Positions 39,900-51,156 are shown, counted from the first letter of the stretch. The stretch is 64,000 nt of DNA from Elephas maximus indicus (GCF_024166365.1 NC_064839.1:20818878-20882877); one strand, 5' to 3'. Program-made: numbers and translations. The notes: generated by a model from the letters alone, not told the origin.

Positions 39900-41865
39900 A
39901 AATCAAACCTGAAATCCCGGTATCCAGTCGCCCTCCTTCACGGATTGGAGCGTGCAGCCGAAAGCGGTGTTGAAATCCCCGGAATTGCGGCGGCTCGGGG
40001 CTTAGCGCTCTAGGCCTCGGCGGCGACGGACGCTAGGGCCAGACCTGCGGCCGGGGCGCCCCGGGGACCACGCGGAGGCGGCGACTCTACCGCGAAGTTG
40101 CGGGCTTCTGCTGGGAGGGGGAAACCGGCTGCATCGCACTGATTGATCGAGGAATAAAGTCCAGTTCTCGCCAAGGTGGCGCGATCTCAGGGGAGCCATG
40201 GTCCGGAATGAGAGGTTCTTCCGCCTTTGGCGGGCACCCAGTTTTGACCCCCACCCCCATGCCTACCTCTTTCTAGTAGTCTTAGTACTGGTCGGGGCTC
40301 CGGTAGGTGTGAAAGCCGAGATACAGGGAGGGGGCGGGGGGACACAAAGGAAAGTTTGGGAGCGACCAGGTTTGGGGTTCGAGCTGAGGTCTGACCTTCC
40401 CAAATGGAGCTAGAGCTGCTTCTCCCGTATCCCCTTCCCCAGCCGCCTCTGCCTAGTGCCTGGCATTGGCCTAAGCTGAAGCCTCGCCCAAGGGGGAGCT
40501 ATCGGGGGCCTCTCTGGCCTTGGAGTATTTGCCCGGCGCCTGATTTCGTTTCCGGTTAAACCTCCTAGCGAGGGTCATAGGGAATCTTGGGCTCATCTGC
40601 TTAGAAAAAAATCTCAGGGTTACAAAATTGAGGGTAACATTATTTCCTGGGGTGTTTCTTAGGTGTCAGACCTCGAGCCTCGACGACCCTGAAGTCCTAG
40701 AGTTTGCACAAATGGTGGCACCAGACCAGGGCGGAGACCAGAGCGAGATTCCGAGGTGGGGGAGTTGGGGCTGCGCAGTAAGTGCCCGGGTGAAATGCCC
40801 TCTATTTAATTCAGTTCTTCGGGTAGGTAAAGGGGGAAAAAAAACCAACAGTAATGAGCCTCGAAGATGCTCCTTCCGGATTAACCAGCTATCGACCTGG
40901 TCGCGCCGGACTGCGGGAAAGGGCGAGGGGGAGGGGCGAGGCTGTTCTCTGGGAACCCGCCACGCCGGCTCCGGGCGTTCTTGGCCTGGAGGGTCAATCT
41001 CAAGACTCAGAAGACCCAGACGCGGACCCAAGAACCTCAATTAATTAGATCCCTCCCGGCGCCCCAAGCACGGAGCAGAAGCGGCCCCATCGCTACCCTA
41101 GTCTCCAGCTTCGAACAGTCCTGCTCGGACTGGGCGATACTCGGCCCACGTCGGAACTAAGTGTCCCAGGCACCCGAGCCCCGACGTGGCACTGGCACTC
41201 AACTGGACCGGGCGAGTGGGGCCCGGTTCTGGACTGAACTCGCAGGTCCAAGGGCAGTTGGAACCTTTTCCAGGGGTTCTTAATCCAAGAGATTAGGCTA
41301 GATTGACACCCTCGCACGGGGAGGAAAAGCAGGTGTACGAGAAGTTGATTTGGGAAAGATGTGCGCGCACAAACGCGCCGTATGTAGAAGACTATCATCT
41401 CGCCTTCTTCCAAGGTTCCCAGAGCATAAAGCGCTTCGCAGGCTCGTTGTAGAGTCCGTTTTCACTGCGGCCCAGGGCTCCCGGAGTGCACGGAGAGGGT
41501 GTCCAACTCACACGTTCGGCGCACACAGCTGTGCGCTACAGACGCGCTAGACGCGCACAGGTAGACGCGACCCGACGTGTGTCCAGCGCCGGTGGCCCAC
41601 TGGGCTCCGGGGCTGCGCCGCGCTCCGCACGCGAGCCCCGAGCCACCAGGCCTCCTTCCTGCCCACTCCTGGGCCAGCCCAACGGTACGCGCGCGTCCCG
41701 GTCAGGGGCGCTCCCCCAGCCCTAGGTCTTCCTGCTGAGGCCCATCTTCTGTCCTTCCCTCCCAGGCCCGGAGTCCACAGGAGGCGATGCTAGCCGGCGA
41801 GCCCTCCGCTTCCTGCCGAAGCCGCAGCGCGCGCTCCCACCGCTCCCTCCCCCCGCGCTCGGGTT
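39900..41865. promoter_or_regulatory. Upstream CpG-rich continuation of the island
   Basis: CpG-dense, GC-rich DNA without a recognisable gene or repeat, ending abruptly at about 41865 where the sequence turns AT-rich. Open frames here on both strands look like by-products of GC richness. It may be distal promoter or Polycomb-target sequence. Confidence 0.55.
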
Positions 41866-42290
41866 ACAGGTTAATGAAATGCTCGTTTTCCTCAGTCATT
41901 TGTTTTGTTTTCCTGCAAAGTTCTGATAAGTAGCTAACCAACGAAGCTTGTAATTACAATCTTACAGAAACCGGGCCGATCTGTATATAAATCTCACCAT
42001 CCAATTACAAGATGTAATAATTTTGCACTCAAGCTGGTAATGAGGTCTAATACTCGTGCATGCGATAATCCCCTCTGGATGCTGGCTTGATCAGATGTTG
42101 GCTTTGTAATTAGACGGGCAGAAAATCATTATTTCATGTTCAAATAGAAAATGAGGTTGGTGGGAAGTTAATTTCTCTCCGCTCTGTGAAGCGTAGACAA
42201 GAATTTAATGATTTAATTACAGTTGTAAGCCCTTTCCATGAGACTTAAATTGAGCTGAGAATATTTTTTTCCTTTTCTCTCTCCCTCTCT
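41866..42290. promoter_or_regulatory. Candidate conserved noncoding element, homeodomain-site rich
   Basis: An AT-rich island of about 420 bp between two GC-rich CpG blocks, 3.6-4.0 kb above the IRX3 ATG. It has no coding potential, no repeat and many TAAT/ATTA cores: GGTTAATGAAAT, TTGTAATTACAATC, CCAATTACAAG, TGTAATTAGAC, AAGTTAATTT and ATTTAATGATTTAATTACAG. This composition and position are typical of the conserved enhancers known in vertebrate Iroquois clusters. Conservation itself is not visible here. Confidence 0.55.
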
Positions 42291-42299
42291 CTCTTTGGC

Positions 42300-42770
42300 G
42301 TTCTCTCTCTCTGCTCTTAGCAGCCGCGCAGACACCAGAGTGCGTGGCCTGGGGTCTGCACCGGGAGGAATTCCTATCTGGCCAGGAATCCGGACCCGGA
42401 GCGTCCTAGGCGACGAGGGTCGGGGGCCCCAGAGCCGCCCAGTGACCGGCCGCCGCTCCTCATCAGCTGCTGGGGCCTCGGTGGGTCCGGAGAAGCGACG
42501 GGGAAACTTTGGGGGAAACTTTACCAACTTGGCTCTCCTTGGCGGAGAGGACGCCGGAGTGGTCGTGGCGGCGGCGGCGGGCGGTGGCGCGCAGGGTGGG
42601 TGGCTGGCCAGGCCTAGGTTCCCCCTGGTGAACCAGCAGCCCGAGGAGGGGCGCGAGGCCGCCGGCGGGCCCTTCGCTCCCTCGCTATGCTCTTGGGGCT
42701 CCCAGCGGCCCTCGACGCGCAGCGCGCAGCGGGGCCTGGATTTAAAACTTGGCCCTCAGCGCGAATGATT
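42300..42770. other. GC-rich CpG block beyond the AT-rich element
   Basis: CT-rich then CpG-rich sequence with short CGG runs near 42570. No gene recognised; probably a shore of the IRX3 CpG domain. Confidence 0.4.
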
Positions 42771-42774
42771 TTAT

Positions 42775-43200
42775 TTTTCTTTTCTCTCCAGGATCATCCT
42801 TTTTTCACCTGACTTGAGCAGCCCCCTCCCCCTCCTTTGTGTTTCCCTATCTCTCGGACTCTATACATTCGATTTATTGGTCCTTCATTTTTGTTCTTTC
42901 CTCCTCTCCCTCATTCCGTCCTCCTTTCCTCTGAACCACTTTTTAGACAATTTCTCTCAATTCAGCTATCTCCCTCTCCCCTTATTTTCTGTCTCTCCTT
43001 TTTTTTTCTCTCTCTCTTTCTCTGACTCTGTGACTTTTCCTGCCCACCTTCATTTCTCGTTCCTTTTGTGTTTCCTCTCTGTTTCACCCTAATCTTCTTC
43101 TATTTCCTTTGTCGGTTTCTTGGTCTGTCTCTCGGGTTCTCCTCTTCGTGTCTGTTCTGTCTTTCCCCCCATCTCTCTCTCTCCAGGATCTGTCCCCTCC
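42775..43200. repeat. Pyrimidine-rich tract
   Basis: About 420 bp of imperfect C/T-rich sequence on the plus strand (many TCTCTCT and TTTCCT runs). Low complexity; open frames across it are artefacts. Confidence 0.6.
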
Positions 43201-43224
43201 CCCCGTGGGTCGGCCTCCCCCGCG

Positions 43225-43400
43225 CTCCTCCCCATCCATCTCTGGAGATGAGTGTGTCGCCTTATTGGATGCTGAGGTCAGAGCCGGGTGATGGGGCTCG
43301 GCCAGCGTCGCGCATTTTCTTCATGCATATTGAGGAGATGGTAATGAGCGTGTTTGCATTGTTGCATGGAAATGCTGCGTTTCCAGCCGCAGTTCGGAGC
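43225..43400. promoter_or_regulatory. Candidate conserved noncoding element with octamer-like sites
   Basis: Repeat-free block about 5 kb above the IRX3 ATG containing TTCATGCATATTGAG, GATGGTAATGAG, GTTTGCATTGTTGCATGG and AAATGC, which resemble POU/SOX-type sites. CCTTATTGGAT is a reverse CCAAT-like motif. Regulatory function is inferred. Confidence 0.4.
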
Positions 43401-43619
43401 TGGCGAGGGTGGCGTGGGCCCGAGAGAGTCTCGCAGTGGGCGCCGGGCCTTGCGGGCGCCCGGGGTCCAAGGGAAGAGGTGTCCTCGCCGAGGGCCGGGC
43501 CTGAACACTGCCACAAAGGCCGGCTGCGCTTTCCTCTTTAAAGCCTCATTACTGGCACCCCTGCCTCGCTCACGACGGTTCCTCCGCGCATCCTGCCCAC
43601 CTACTTCTGAGCGCCCTCC

Positions 43620-43770
43620 CCTGTTGTTTAGAGGTCTGTGATGGAGCGACACCAGGAAATTAGCGCCTGACAACATCGTCTCATGGCGATAAATTGTTTG
43701 CGATTCCGAATGACACGTCGCGGGATACAACACAGCCGCTCAGCTAGTTAATCTTGGAGGGCGCGTTGGC
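43620..43770. promoter_or_regulatory. Candidate conserved noncoding element
   Basis: Repeat-free block with CCTGTTGTTTAG, GGAAATTAGCGCC, GGCGATAAATTGTTTGCG, AATGACACGTCG and CTAGTTAATC. It mixes CpG retention with AT-rich factor-like sites, unlike either the CpG island or the flanking intergenic DNA. Confidence 0.35.
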
Positions 43771-44473
43771 GTCGCTTGGCCAGGGAAGGTTGAGCGCAGG
43801 CCCCTCGACTGTTGGGAGTCTGCTTTCACCTGGACACAACAGGGGCAGAGACAACCTGGGGGACCCAGTCACTGGAGAGGGGCGGGCCCTCTCCAGGAGG
43901 TCCGCGGAGCTGAGGAGATAGGACCCAGAAGCGCTCTAGGAGAGGGAAAGGTTTATGAAAACCAGGAACTTTCAACGGTGCTAACTCTGAGCTGGGCTCA
44001 GAGGGAACCTACTTGGTACTTAGACTGAGAAATCAGAAGAACTTGGAGCCCAGGCTCTAGATACAGTCGCTCGAGGGACCTCTGGTAGTTGAGCATTTGC
44101 CCTAATTCTCCTATTTTTTCCCTTCACTTCATGCTAGGGAAAGTCCAGAGCTCTTGTTTCAAAAGCAAAAATGTCAGGGTCTGGCCTTGTCTGGAATTGC
44201 CTAGTGTCAAGTTTCCCCAACTTCAAGCCTTCCACTACCACCTCTCCGATTATTTACTTAACATTTTTCTTTAAATCAACTAGGTAAAAAAAAAAAAAAA
44301 AAAAACTTAAATATATGTTTTTGGAAAGAAAACTTGATACTACTACTGTAAATGGGAAAGCAGTGATTACTCACCATAAGAGGAAATTGTAAAAAAAAGA
44401 TCAACACAAACAAAACCAAGTCATGTTAGCACATTTTAGCCTGTGCTGATTGCTTGGGAAAGACTTCTAGAGG

Positions 44474-44514
<41 letters not shown>

Positions 44515-44770
44515 TAGCAAGTGTTGGGGTTGTTAAAGACTGACTCTTTCACAGAAGAAATGAGACAGTTGAAAAGGGAACTTTTTTCCACTATTTGATG
44601 TTAATGAATTCTCTATCCTTAAAAAAAAAAATTTTACCCTTCTTTTAAATCATCTTTAGGACCCTAACTTTGGCGCTGGTTTAATTGGTGACATTTTTGT
44701 AGAATATGCAAAATAATCTAAGATATAAAAATAAAATAAATGTTTGAGTTCATGTTATTTACCAATTACT
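43770..44770. other. Unique sequence, right edge of the repeat-free interval
   Basis: No gene or interspersed repeat. An A-run at 44287-44306 and a (GT)n run at 44482-44512. Confidence 0.5.
44482..44512 (+). repeat. (GT)n microsatellite
   Basis: About 15 uninterrupted GT units. Confidence 0.95.
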
Positions 44771-44771
44771 T

Positions 44772-44820
44772 GTGTGTAGGGGCGCTATGAGTTGGAATCA
44801 ACACGACAACGGGTTTTTGT
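44772..44820 (+). mobile_element. AfroSINE 3' end fragment
   Basis: GCGCTATGAGTTGGAATCAA then CGGGTTTTTG; only the shared 3' end. Confidence 0.7.
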
Positions 44821-44892
44821 GCTCAGTCTTTCAAACAGTATCTATCATATTTAATTCTTACAAAAGGCTTATATGGGAGAGACTAGGGTGGC

Positions 44893-44980
44893 CAGACTCA
44901 TAGCGACCCTATAGTTATAGGGTCGCCATGAGTTGGAATTGACTTGATGGCACTGGGTTTGGTTTTGGTTTTTAGGGTGG
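44893..44980 (+). mobile_element. AfroSINE 3' end fragment with a small hairpin
   Basis: GACTCATAGCGACCCTATA is followed after a 2-base loop by TATAGGGTCGCCATGAGTT, then GACTTGATGGCACTGGG and a GT-rich tail. A plus-strand 3' end preceded by an inverted copy of part of itself. Confidence 0.75.
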
Positions 44981-44984
44981 CCAG

Positions 44985-46425
44985 GTATGGTTGTAGAGGT
45001 TGTTCTCTGCACAACAGCTCCCAGCTGAGGAGCTGAGAGGGGCTGAAGGGGCCCTCCAGTGCTTATCAAGCTGTGTGCCTTGGCTTAGGGCTACCCTAGA
45101 GGAAAAGTGCCTTTAATTTCCATAAAGGTGGGGTATGACCTAGCAGCAGCTCTGATCTCATCTTAGAGATGGGGAAACAGAGGCTGATAGAGCTTTGCAA
45201 AACCCAGAGTGGAATCCAGGTCTGTTTGTTTCCTAACCAGGAAGAACAGGGTCTTTTGGGGGGTGTAGAGAAGTGGTGCTGGGAATTCGGGAAGGGGATA
45301 CTGGAAGCCTAGTTCCTGGTTTGATTGAAGAAAAATGGCAGCTGGGTTGCCCAGCTTTCTTCTACCTCAGTCCTCACACTTGGTGTAAATATTTGCAGAA
45401 GACCTGGGCAAAACTACTGCTGTGGTCAAGGAGCACTATCCCTGCTCAGGACTGGGCTGGAGGAGGGGGAGAAGGTGCTGTGGTTTGCTTAGGCCTAAGT
45501 ATGGGTGTCAGACCTGCTCCTTGTTTTCTTTGGTTCAGTCTACCTGCAAGAGTTTATGGACCAGAGTTCTGCCTCGCTCCTGTCCACACTGTTCAGATAT
45601 TTCAGGTTCTTAAAGACAAGCTGAGGAATTGCTTGCACCAGAGGTTGTAAACTAGGGGTTACCTCTGGCCACAGTCATTTGTTTTGGCTTCCATAGTGTT
45701 CTTTCTTTTCTTTTATAGATTGTATCGCTTGCCAACACTTGCAAATTTGAAGATTTTACTTAAAAATCTAGAGCTCAGGGATTGTACAAAAAACTGGAAG
45801 GTTAAGGAATACAAGACTGGCTCTCTTTTATAAGATCAATCACCTGGAGTTCATGGCTGTTGCCCCTTTACCTGGACATGCTCCAGTTTGTCCTGGCCCC
45901 TTACCTGGCCCACTTCTTTCAATCACCTGTGGGAGGTTGAATTTGGTAGCCCTGCTTTGTATCCTCAGGTGGGAAAATGGGACACCCTAGGGCACACACT
46001 ATCCTCCAATATGAAGAACATGGCATGGAGTGTGAACTGGGCAGGGATTTCAAGTGTCTCTTCTTTCCTTTTCTCTTGTCCATTCTCTTGTTTAGCTGGG
46101 AAGCTGCCTTTCCATGGTGGGTAAGGATGAGGGCAGGGATTCAGGAGTTACAGTAATGAATAGCTCTGTCCCCTGTGAGAGGTTGTCCAGGAGCCCCAGG
46201 TGGACCTCTTCTCAAGCTTCTGGGAAGAGAATAGGAAAGCTGGCCCCACAGTAGAAATTACTGGGGAGCCCCAACTCCTCTGGATTCCCGTTTCCCAGCT
46301 TCAACCCCTTCTTGATTCTCCCTTCTGGGCCCAGCCTTTTCTTGATTCCCATGCACCATCTTAGGAAATGTCAAACCAGAAAGTCTGCTTCTTCCCTCCT
46401 TCCTTCCCTTTCTTCCTCCACCCTT
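44985..46425. other. Unique intergenic sequence
   Basis: No gene recognised. The 125-codon open frame at 45273-45650 has no known domain or splice context. 45630-45770 may be an old hAT remnant. Confidence 0.35.
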
Positions 46426-46429
46426 TCTC

Positions 46430-46755
46430 TTTGCAACAGATATTTATCCGGTGCCTTCTATGCACCAGAAACTGTGTTAAGTGCTGGGGACGGAGTGAAG
46501 AATTAGGCAGATGAGGGCCCTGTTCTCATGGAGCTTGCATTTTAGTGGGACAATCAGATAGTAGACAGGAAAATAAGCAGGGCAATTTGAGATAGCTTTA
46601 AGTTCTACAAAATGACGCAAACAATCACACAGGGTGGTGTGATAGCGTAGGGGTGGGAGAAGCTGTGACTTTAGGTGGCACAATTATTAGAGAGGTGAGG
46701 AGGTGACATTTAAGCTGAGATGGTACCAGTCATGAAAAACCTGGGGGAAGTATAT
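46430..46755. mobile_element. L2-like repeat
   Basis: GCACCAGAAACTGTGTTAAG, GGGCCCTGTTCTCATGGAGC, TTGCATTTTAGTGGGACAAT, GGAGGTGACATTTAAGCTGA, all in the order of the old mammalian repeat. Confidence 0.6.
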
Positions 46756-46756
46756 T

Positions 46757-47098
46757 CTAGAGCTGCTCTGTCCAATATGTGGCCACTGGCCATGAGTGTC
46801 TATCTAGCCCTCAAGGGGAGACTGGCCCAAAAGGAGTTATACCGTAAGTATAAAATAAACAGCAAATTTCAAAGGTATGAAAAGGAATGAATGTTAAAGA
46901 TCTCATTCTTTTTTTTAATATTGATTATATGTTGATGTGATAATATCTTGAATAAAAAATATATTGAGTTATATAAAATGAATTATTAAAATTAATGTTA
47001 TCTGTTTATTTTTACCTTTTTGATTGCAACTACTAGAAAATTTTAAATGATTTTTTTTTTTATCTGTGGGTCATATTTTTATTGGACAGAGTTGTTCT
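46757..47098. mobile_element. hAT-type nonautonomous DNA transposon
   Basis: Starts CTGCTCTGTCCAATATGTGG and ends TTGGACAGAGTTGTTC, imperfect inverted ends around an AT-rich core. Relative of 25475-25815. Confidence 0.65.
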
Positions 47099-47099
47099 A

Positions 47100-47660
47100 A
47101 ACAGTGGAACAGTGAGTGCAAAGGCACTGAGGTAGGGAATTAGCGTGTGTGTTTGGTCACTCTGTTTTCCTGCATGTTGAGATTTATTTGGTGATGTTGC
47201 TCAACCCAGGGAGCTGATCTAAGAAGTCCTCTTGAACCAATAAGGGGTGGGCGTATGGGTGTCTGTCTTATTCCCCTGTTAAGTCCAGAGGGAAGTCATG
47301 AAATTCAGCCTTTCAACCTGATGTCTCCTTCCTCTTTTCCAGCCCCATCTGCTTACTTAGACTTCAGGTGAAGAGAGAAGGCCCACACTCTGCCTGTCCT
47401 TTTGGTTTGGTGTGTCCATCTCACCTACATAAGCTTCCTTGAAGGTTGGTGGCTGGCACCAAGGCCATGGTATTATGGAGCAGAACCCTCCCCCCCACCC
47501 CCAAACAACAGCTTACAAAGTGAACTTCAAGGACCCGTGGTAGTTCACTCATTAAGCTAGAACTTTATTCTTCTAAGGCAAAATTGTGGCCTGGGCTAAC
47601 CCTGCCATATTTTGTTCATCTTGTCCAGTTTTAAGATTCTTGTTGGTTTGTTTCTTCTGT
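47100..47660. other. Unique intergenic sequence
   Basis: No gene or clear repeat. Confidence 0.35.
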
Positions 47661-47664
47661 CATT

Positions 47665-48010
47665 CAGGCTAGGCTAGGTTTTGCTACAGTAACAAACCAG
47701 CCCCAAATCGTAATGGCTGATAATCACTCACTCTACCTGTTGTTGGCTATGGCTCTCCTCCATGTCGTCTTTACTCCAGGATCCAGGCTGACAGAGCAGC
47801 TTCCATCTGGAGTGTTGCTAAATGTCACGTCAGGGGCAAAGAGAGCATGGTGAACCACAGCGAAGCCTTTGAAGCTTCTGCTTGAAAAGTTACACATAGT
47901 ACTCTGCTAGTGTTTAACTGGCCGAAACAATCATGTGACCCTGCCTGAATTCAATAGGGTAGGGACGTATATACCTCCTGCAGGGAGGGGTACTCTGTGT
48001 TCTACTTCAA
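47665..48010. mobile_element. Old interspersed repeat (unnamed)
   Basis: CTACAGTAACAAACCAGCCC, AAATCGTAATGGCTGATAAT and GGCCGAAACAATCATGTGAC recall a common old eutherian repeat whose family I cannot name with confidence. Confidence 0.45.
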
Positions 48011-48206
48011 ATCCACTTAGGGCTACCTCCTATTACAGCCACTGTTTTGAGCAGGTCCAACTGACAACACTCTGTACATACCTCTTGCTTCTCTGTTGCT
48101 TTGGTTTGGAATGCCAGGGGGAATGTTCTGGCACTCATACACATATAACCTGGAAGTTCAGGGGAGTTAATACCCATGAGGCCATCCCTGACCAAGGGGG
48201 AGGGCT

Positions 48207-48602
48207 TGTTGTTAGTTGCTATCGAGTTGGCTCTGACTCGTGGCGACTCCACGCACAAAAGAATGAAATGCTGCCTTGTCCTGTACCAACTTCACGGTCA
48301 TTAGTATGCTCGAGTCCATTGTGACCACTGTGCATTTTACGTGCCTTCTGAGCCACAGGGCTCATCTTCAGCGCTCTATCAGACAATATTCTGTTGTGAT
48401 CTATAGGGTTTTCATTGACCAATTTTCAGAAGTAGATCTCCAGGCCTTTTATCCTAGTCTGTCTTAGTCTCGAAGCTCTGCTGAAACCTATCTACTATGG
48501 GCAGCCCTGCTGGTATTTGAAATACTGGTGGCATAGCTTCCAGCATCATAGCAATATGCAAGCCACCATAGCATGGCAAACTGACAGATGGGTGGTAGTA
48601 AG
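48207..48602 (-). mobile_element. Type G SINE
   Basis: TTGTTGTTAGTTGCTATCGA through GGCAAACTGACAGATGGGTG; about 395 bp, head incomplete. Confidence 0.85.
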
Positions 48603-48604
48603 GG

Positions 48605-49380
48605 GAGGGAGCCTGTGGTTAAACGCTTCCCTCTTTTATTCCCAGGGCAGGCAGTTCTGAGATGCATACTCTAAGCCCCCTCGGAAGTTTCCGGCAGGGT
48701 CAAGCACTTATAGTGGTGGTCAGCCCAACAGTACATATTTGGGATCATTTCCCCAGGTAAGCCACCTACACATAACCCTTTGCCTCAAGACCTGCTTTCG
48801 GGGGAAATGATGCTAAGACAGACATGGACTAGGTGAACGGTGATGTAATCTACTACCATTGCCCATATTTAAAAATGAGGAGATTTAATATAAAATCCCA
48901 ATTTTAGGCTTTTTATGAAGGATAAGATCTGGCAACACTGGGCCCAGATTCTGGTAAATCCACAAATAGCCTGGACTTGAGTTGGTACGAGCCCCATTTA
49001 GATGGGACCCAAGCCCTCTGTTGTCCACATCTGTTACCTGAGGGGAAGGGTCTTCACTTTTTCATGTTGCCTGCCTAGCCCCAGTAGGCCCGTGGGGTTT
49101 TCATCTCTATTATAGAGACTCTTGGTTGAAGTAGACATCTGCAAGTTCTTGGAAATCTTTTATTACATGAGGATCTTCCTCACTTTTTTTGTGCTTTGGT
49201 TGCATGAGTTTGTTTCTCTTTCTCTGTTTTATTATAAGAGGGTCGGTTTTAAAATAAATTTAGACTGGCTGTGCCAGGGCAGGACAGTGGCTATCTTGTC
49301 ACCACTGTATTCTCAGTGCTTAATCTGAACTTGGGACTTAGCAGGTGTGTAAGGAATGTTTGCTGAATGAATAACAAAGT
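48605..49380. other. Unique intergenic sequence
   Basis: No gene or clear repeat recognised. Confidence 0.35.
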
Positions 49381-49384
49381 GAAC

Positions 49385-50125
49385 GAGTGTGGTAACCAAC
49401 CTCTGAGATGCCCCCAATGGTCCCCAGCTCCTGGGATCCATGCCTTTGTGAAATCTCCCCTCTTTGAGTACGAGCTGGACTTACTGATTCCCTTCTGGTG
49501 AATAGAATACAACAGAAGAGATCGGAGGCTACTTTTGAGATTAGGTTATAAAAAGGCTGTGGCTTCTGTCTTGGGTACCTTCTGGCTCTTCTTCTCTCAG
49601 GCACTATCACCGAGTGTCGCGAGACATTCAGGCAACCTGTGGAGAGGTCCACGTGGTGAGGAACTGAGGCTTGGCAGCAACCATGTGGGTGAGCGCAGAA
49701 GCTGATTCTTCACTCCTGACCGACTGGCAACCCTGGCTGATAGATAGCTTGATTGCAACTTCATGAGGAAGCCTGAGCCAGAGGTACCCAGCTAAATCGC
49801 ACCTGGCTTCCCGAGTCACAGAAACTGTGAAACAATAAATGTTTGCTGTTTGAAGCTAGGAGTTGGTGAACTACAGTGTACAGAGCAGCAGCCTGTTTTC
49901 ATAAATAAAGTTTTATTGGAACACAGTAGTGCCCGTTAGTTTACACCTTGTCTACGGCTACTTCTGTGCTTCAGTGGCAGAGCTGAGTAGTTGCTAAAGA
50001 GAACGTATGGCCCACAAGCCTAAAATATTTACTATCTAGCCCTTTAAGAAAAAGTTTGCCAATCCCTGAATTCAGATTTAAGTTTTAGAATAGTTTGTTA
50101 CACAGCAATAGATAACGCAATGACT
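49385..50125 (+). mobile_element. MLT1-like LTR split by a hAT element
   Basis: 49385-49860 (GAGATGCCCCCAATGGTCCC, GGAGAGGTCCACGTGGTGAG, GAAACAATAAATGTTTGCTG) and 50073-50125 (TTGTTACACAGCAATAGATA) are one LTR. Confidence 0.72.
49861..50072 (-). mobile_element. hAT MITE inserted in an LTR
   Basis: GTTGGTGAACTACAG ... ATAAATAAAGTTTTATTGGA ... GTTTGCCAATCCCTG, a complete-looking copy of the family represented by the fragment at 585-655. Confidence 0.75.
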
Positions 50126-50371
50126 TCCAAATCCAGAACAATAAGCCTAACTGGGCTTGCATGTGTTGGGGCAAGGCTTCTAATTTACATTTAGCTTAAT
50201 TTATTAATATTAACTGAGCATCTACTATGTGCTAGGCATGGTCTGAATCACATTTCAGAGTGCTGCATTTATTTCTTTATCCACTGCCCCCTCCAGCACT
50301 TCCTTGGTGTATGGTACATTGCAGGTGAGTCAAAAGGTTGTGGATTTAAAGTGGCTTTTTTTAGAGGCTAG

Positions 50372-50540
50372 GAAACCCTGGCGGCATAGTGGTTAAGGGC
50401 TACAGCTGCTAACCCCAGGGTCGGCAGTTTGAATCCGCCAGGCGCTCCTTGGAAACTGTATGGGGCAGTTCTACTCTGTCCTACAGGGTCGCTATGAGTC
50501 AGAATCGACTTGATGGCACTGGGTTTGGTTTTGGTTTGGT
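50372..50540 (+). mobile_element. Type S AfroSINE with 11-bp TSD
   Basis: Flanked by TTAGAGGCTAG at 50361-50371 and 50541-50551. AAACCCTGGCGGCATAGTGG to a (GGTTT)n-like tail. One of the best-preserved copies. Confidence 0.93.
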
Positions 50541-50551
50541 TTAGAGGCTAG

Positions 50552-51150
50552 AGTTAGCAGGGCCATCTTGGGAACACAACAGAGAACTCTGTAATCACGG
50601 GGCTATGAGTGGGGGACTGGAGTGTGAGTCTCTGGTAGGACCACATGCTTGGACATTCAGCTGGTATGTAGATGCAGTCATGCTGGTTGTAAAATATTGA
50701 AACACTTCTGTCTTGTCTTGTCCTTCCAGGCCCTCCTGCTACCCCAGCTGCCCCATCCTCCTGTCTGTCCCAAGGATCCAGCAACCAAAGGGCACAGGGA
50801 TGGCAGGGCAAGAGCCTCCTGAGTTTCTGAGGTTGATTGGCCAGTTCACGTGCCATGGCAGTGGTTAAATATTTGCATGTCATCCCTGGACAAAGCCCTG
50901 AGCACCTATCCCACACCCTCCACCTTAGACTTGGGCATGGAAAGAGGAAAGAACACACCACTACTCTACGGTGCCAGATTTGGGCTTGGCCCGGAAGAGA
51001 AACCCAGTAATGCTGTCTGCATGAATGAATTCATAGATGTCTATTGAGTCTGTGCTCCTTTTTGGGGTGAAAGAGGGAACAGGATACAAAAAAGAATAAG
51101 GTATCGGTCTCTGATTCAAGGAGAAGGCAATCTGATTGTTTATGTCTAAA
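50552..51150. other. Unique intergenic sequence
   Basis: The 135-codon minus-strand open frame (50554-50961) shows no domain and is not called. No repeat recognised. Confidence 0.35.
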
Positions 51151-51156
51151 CGGAAA

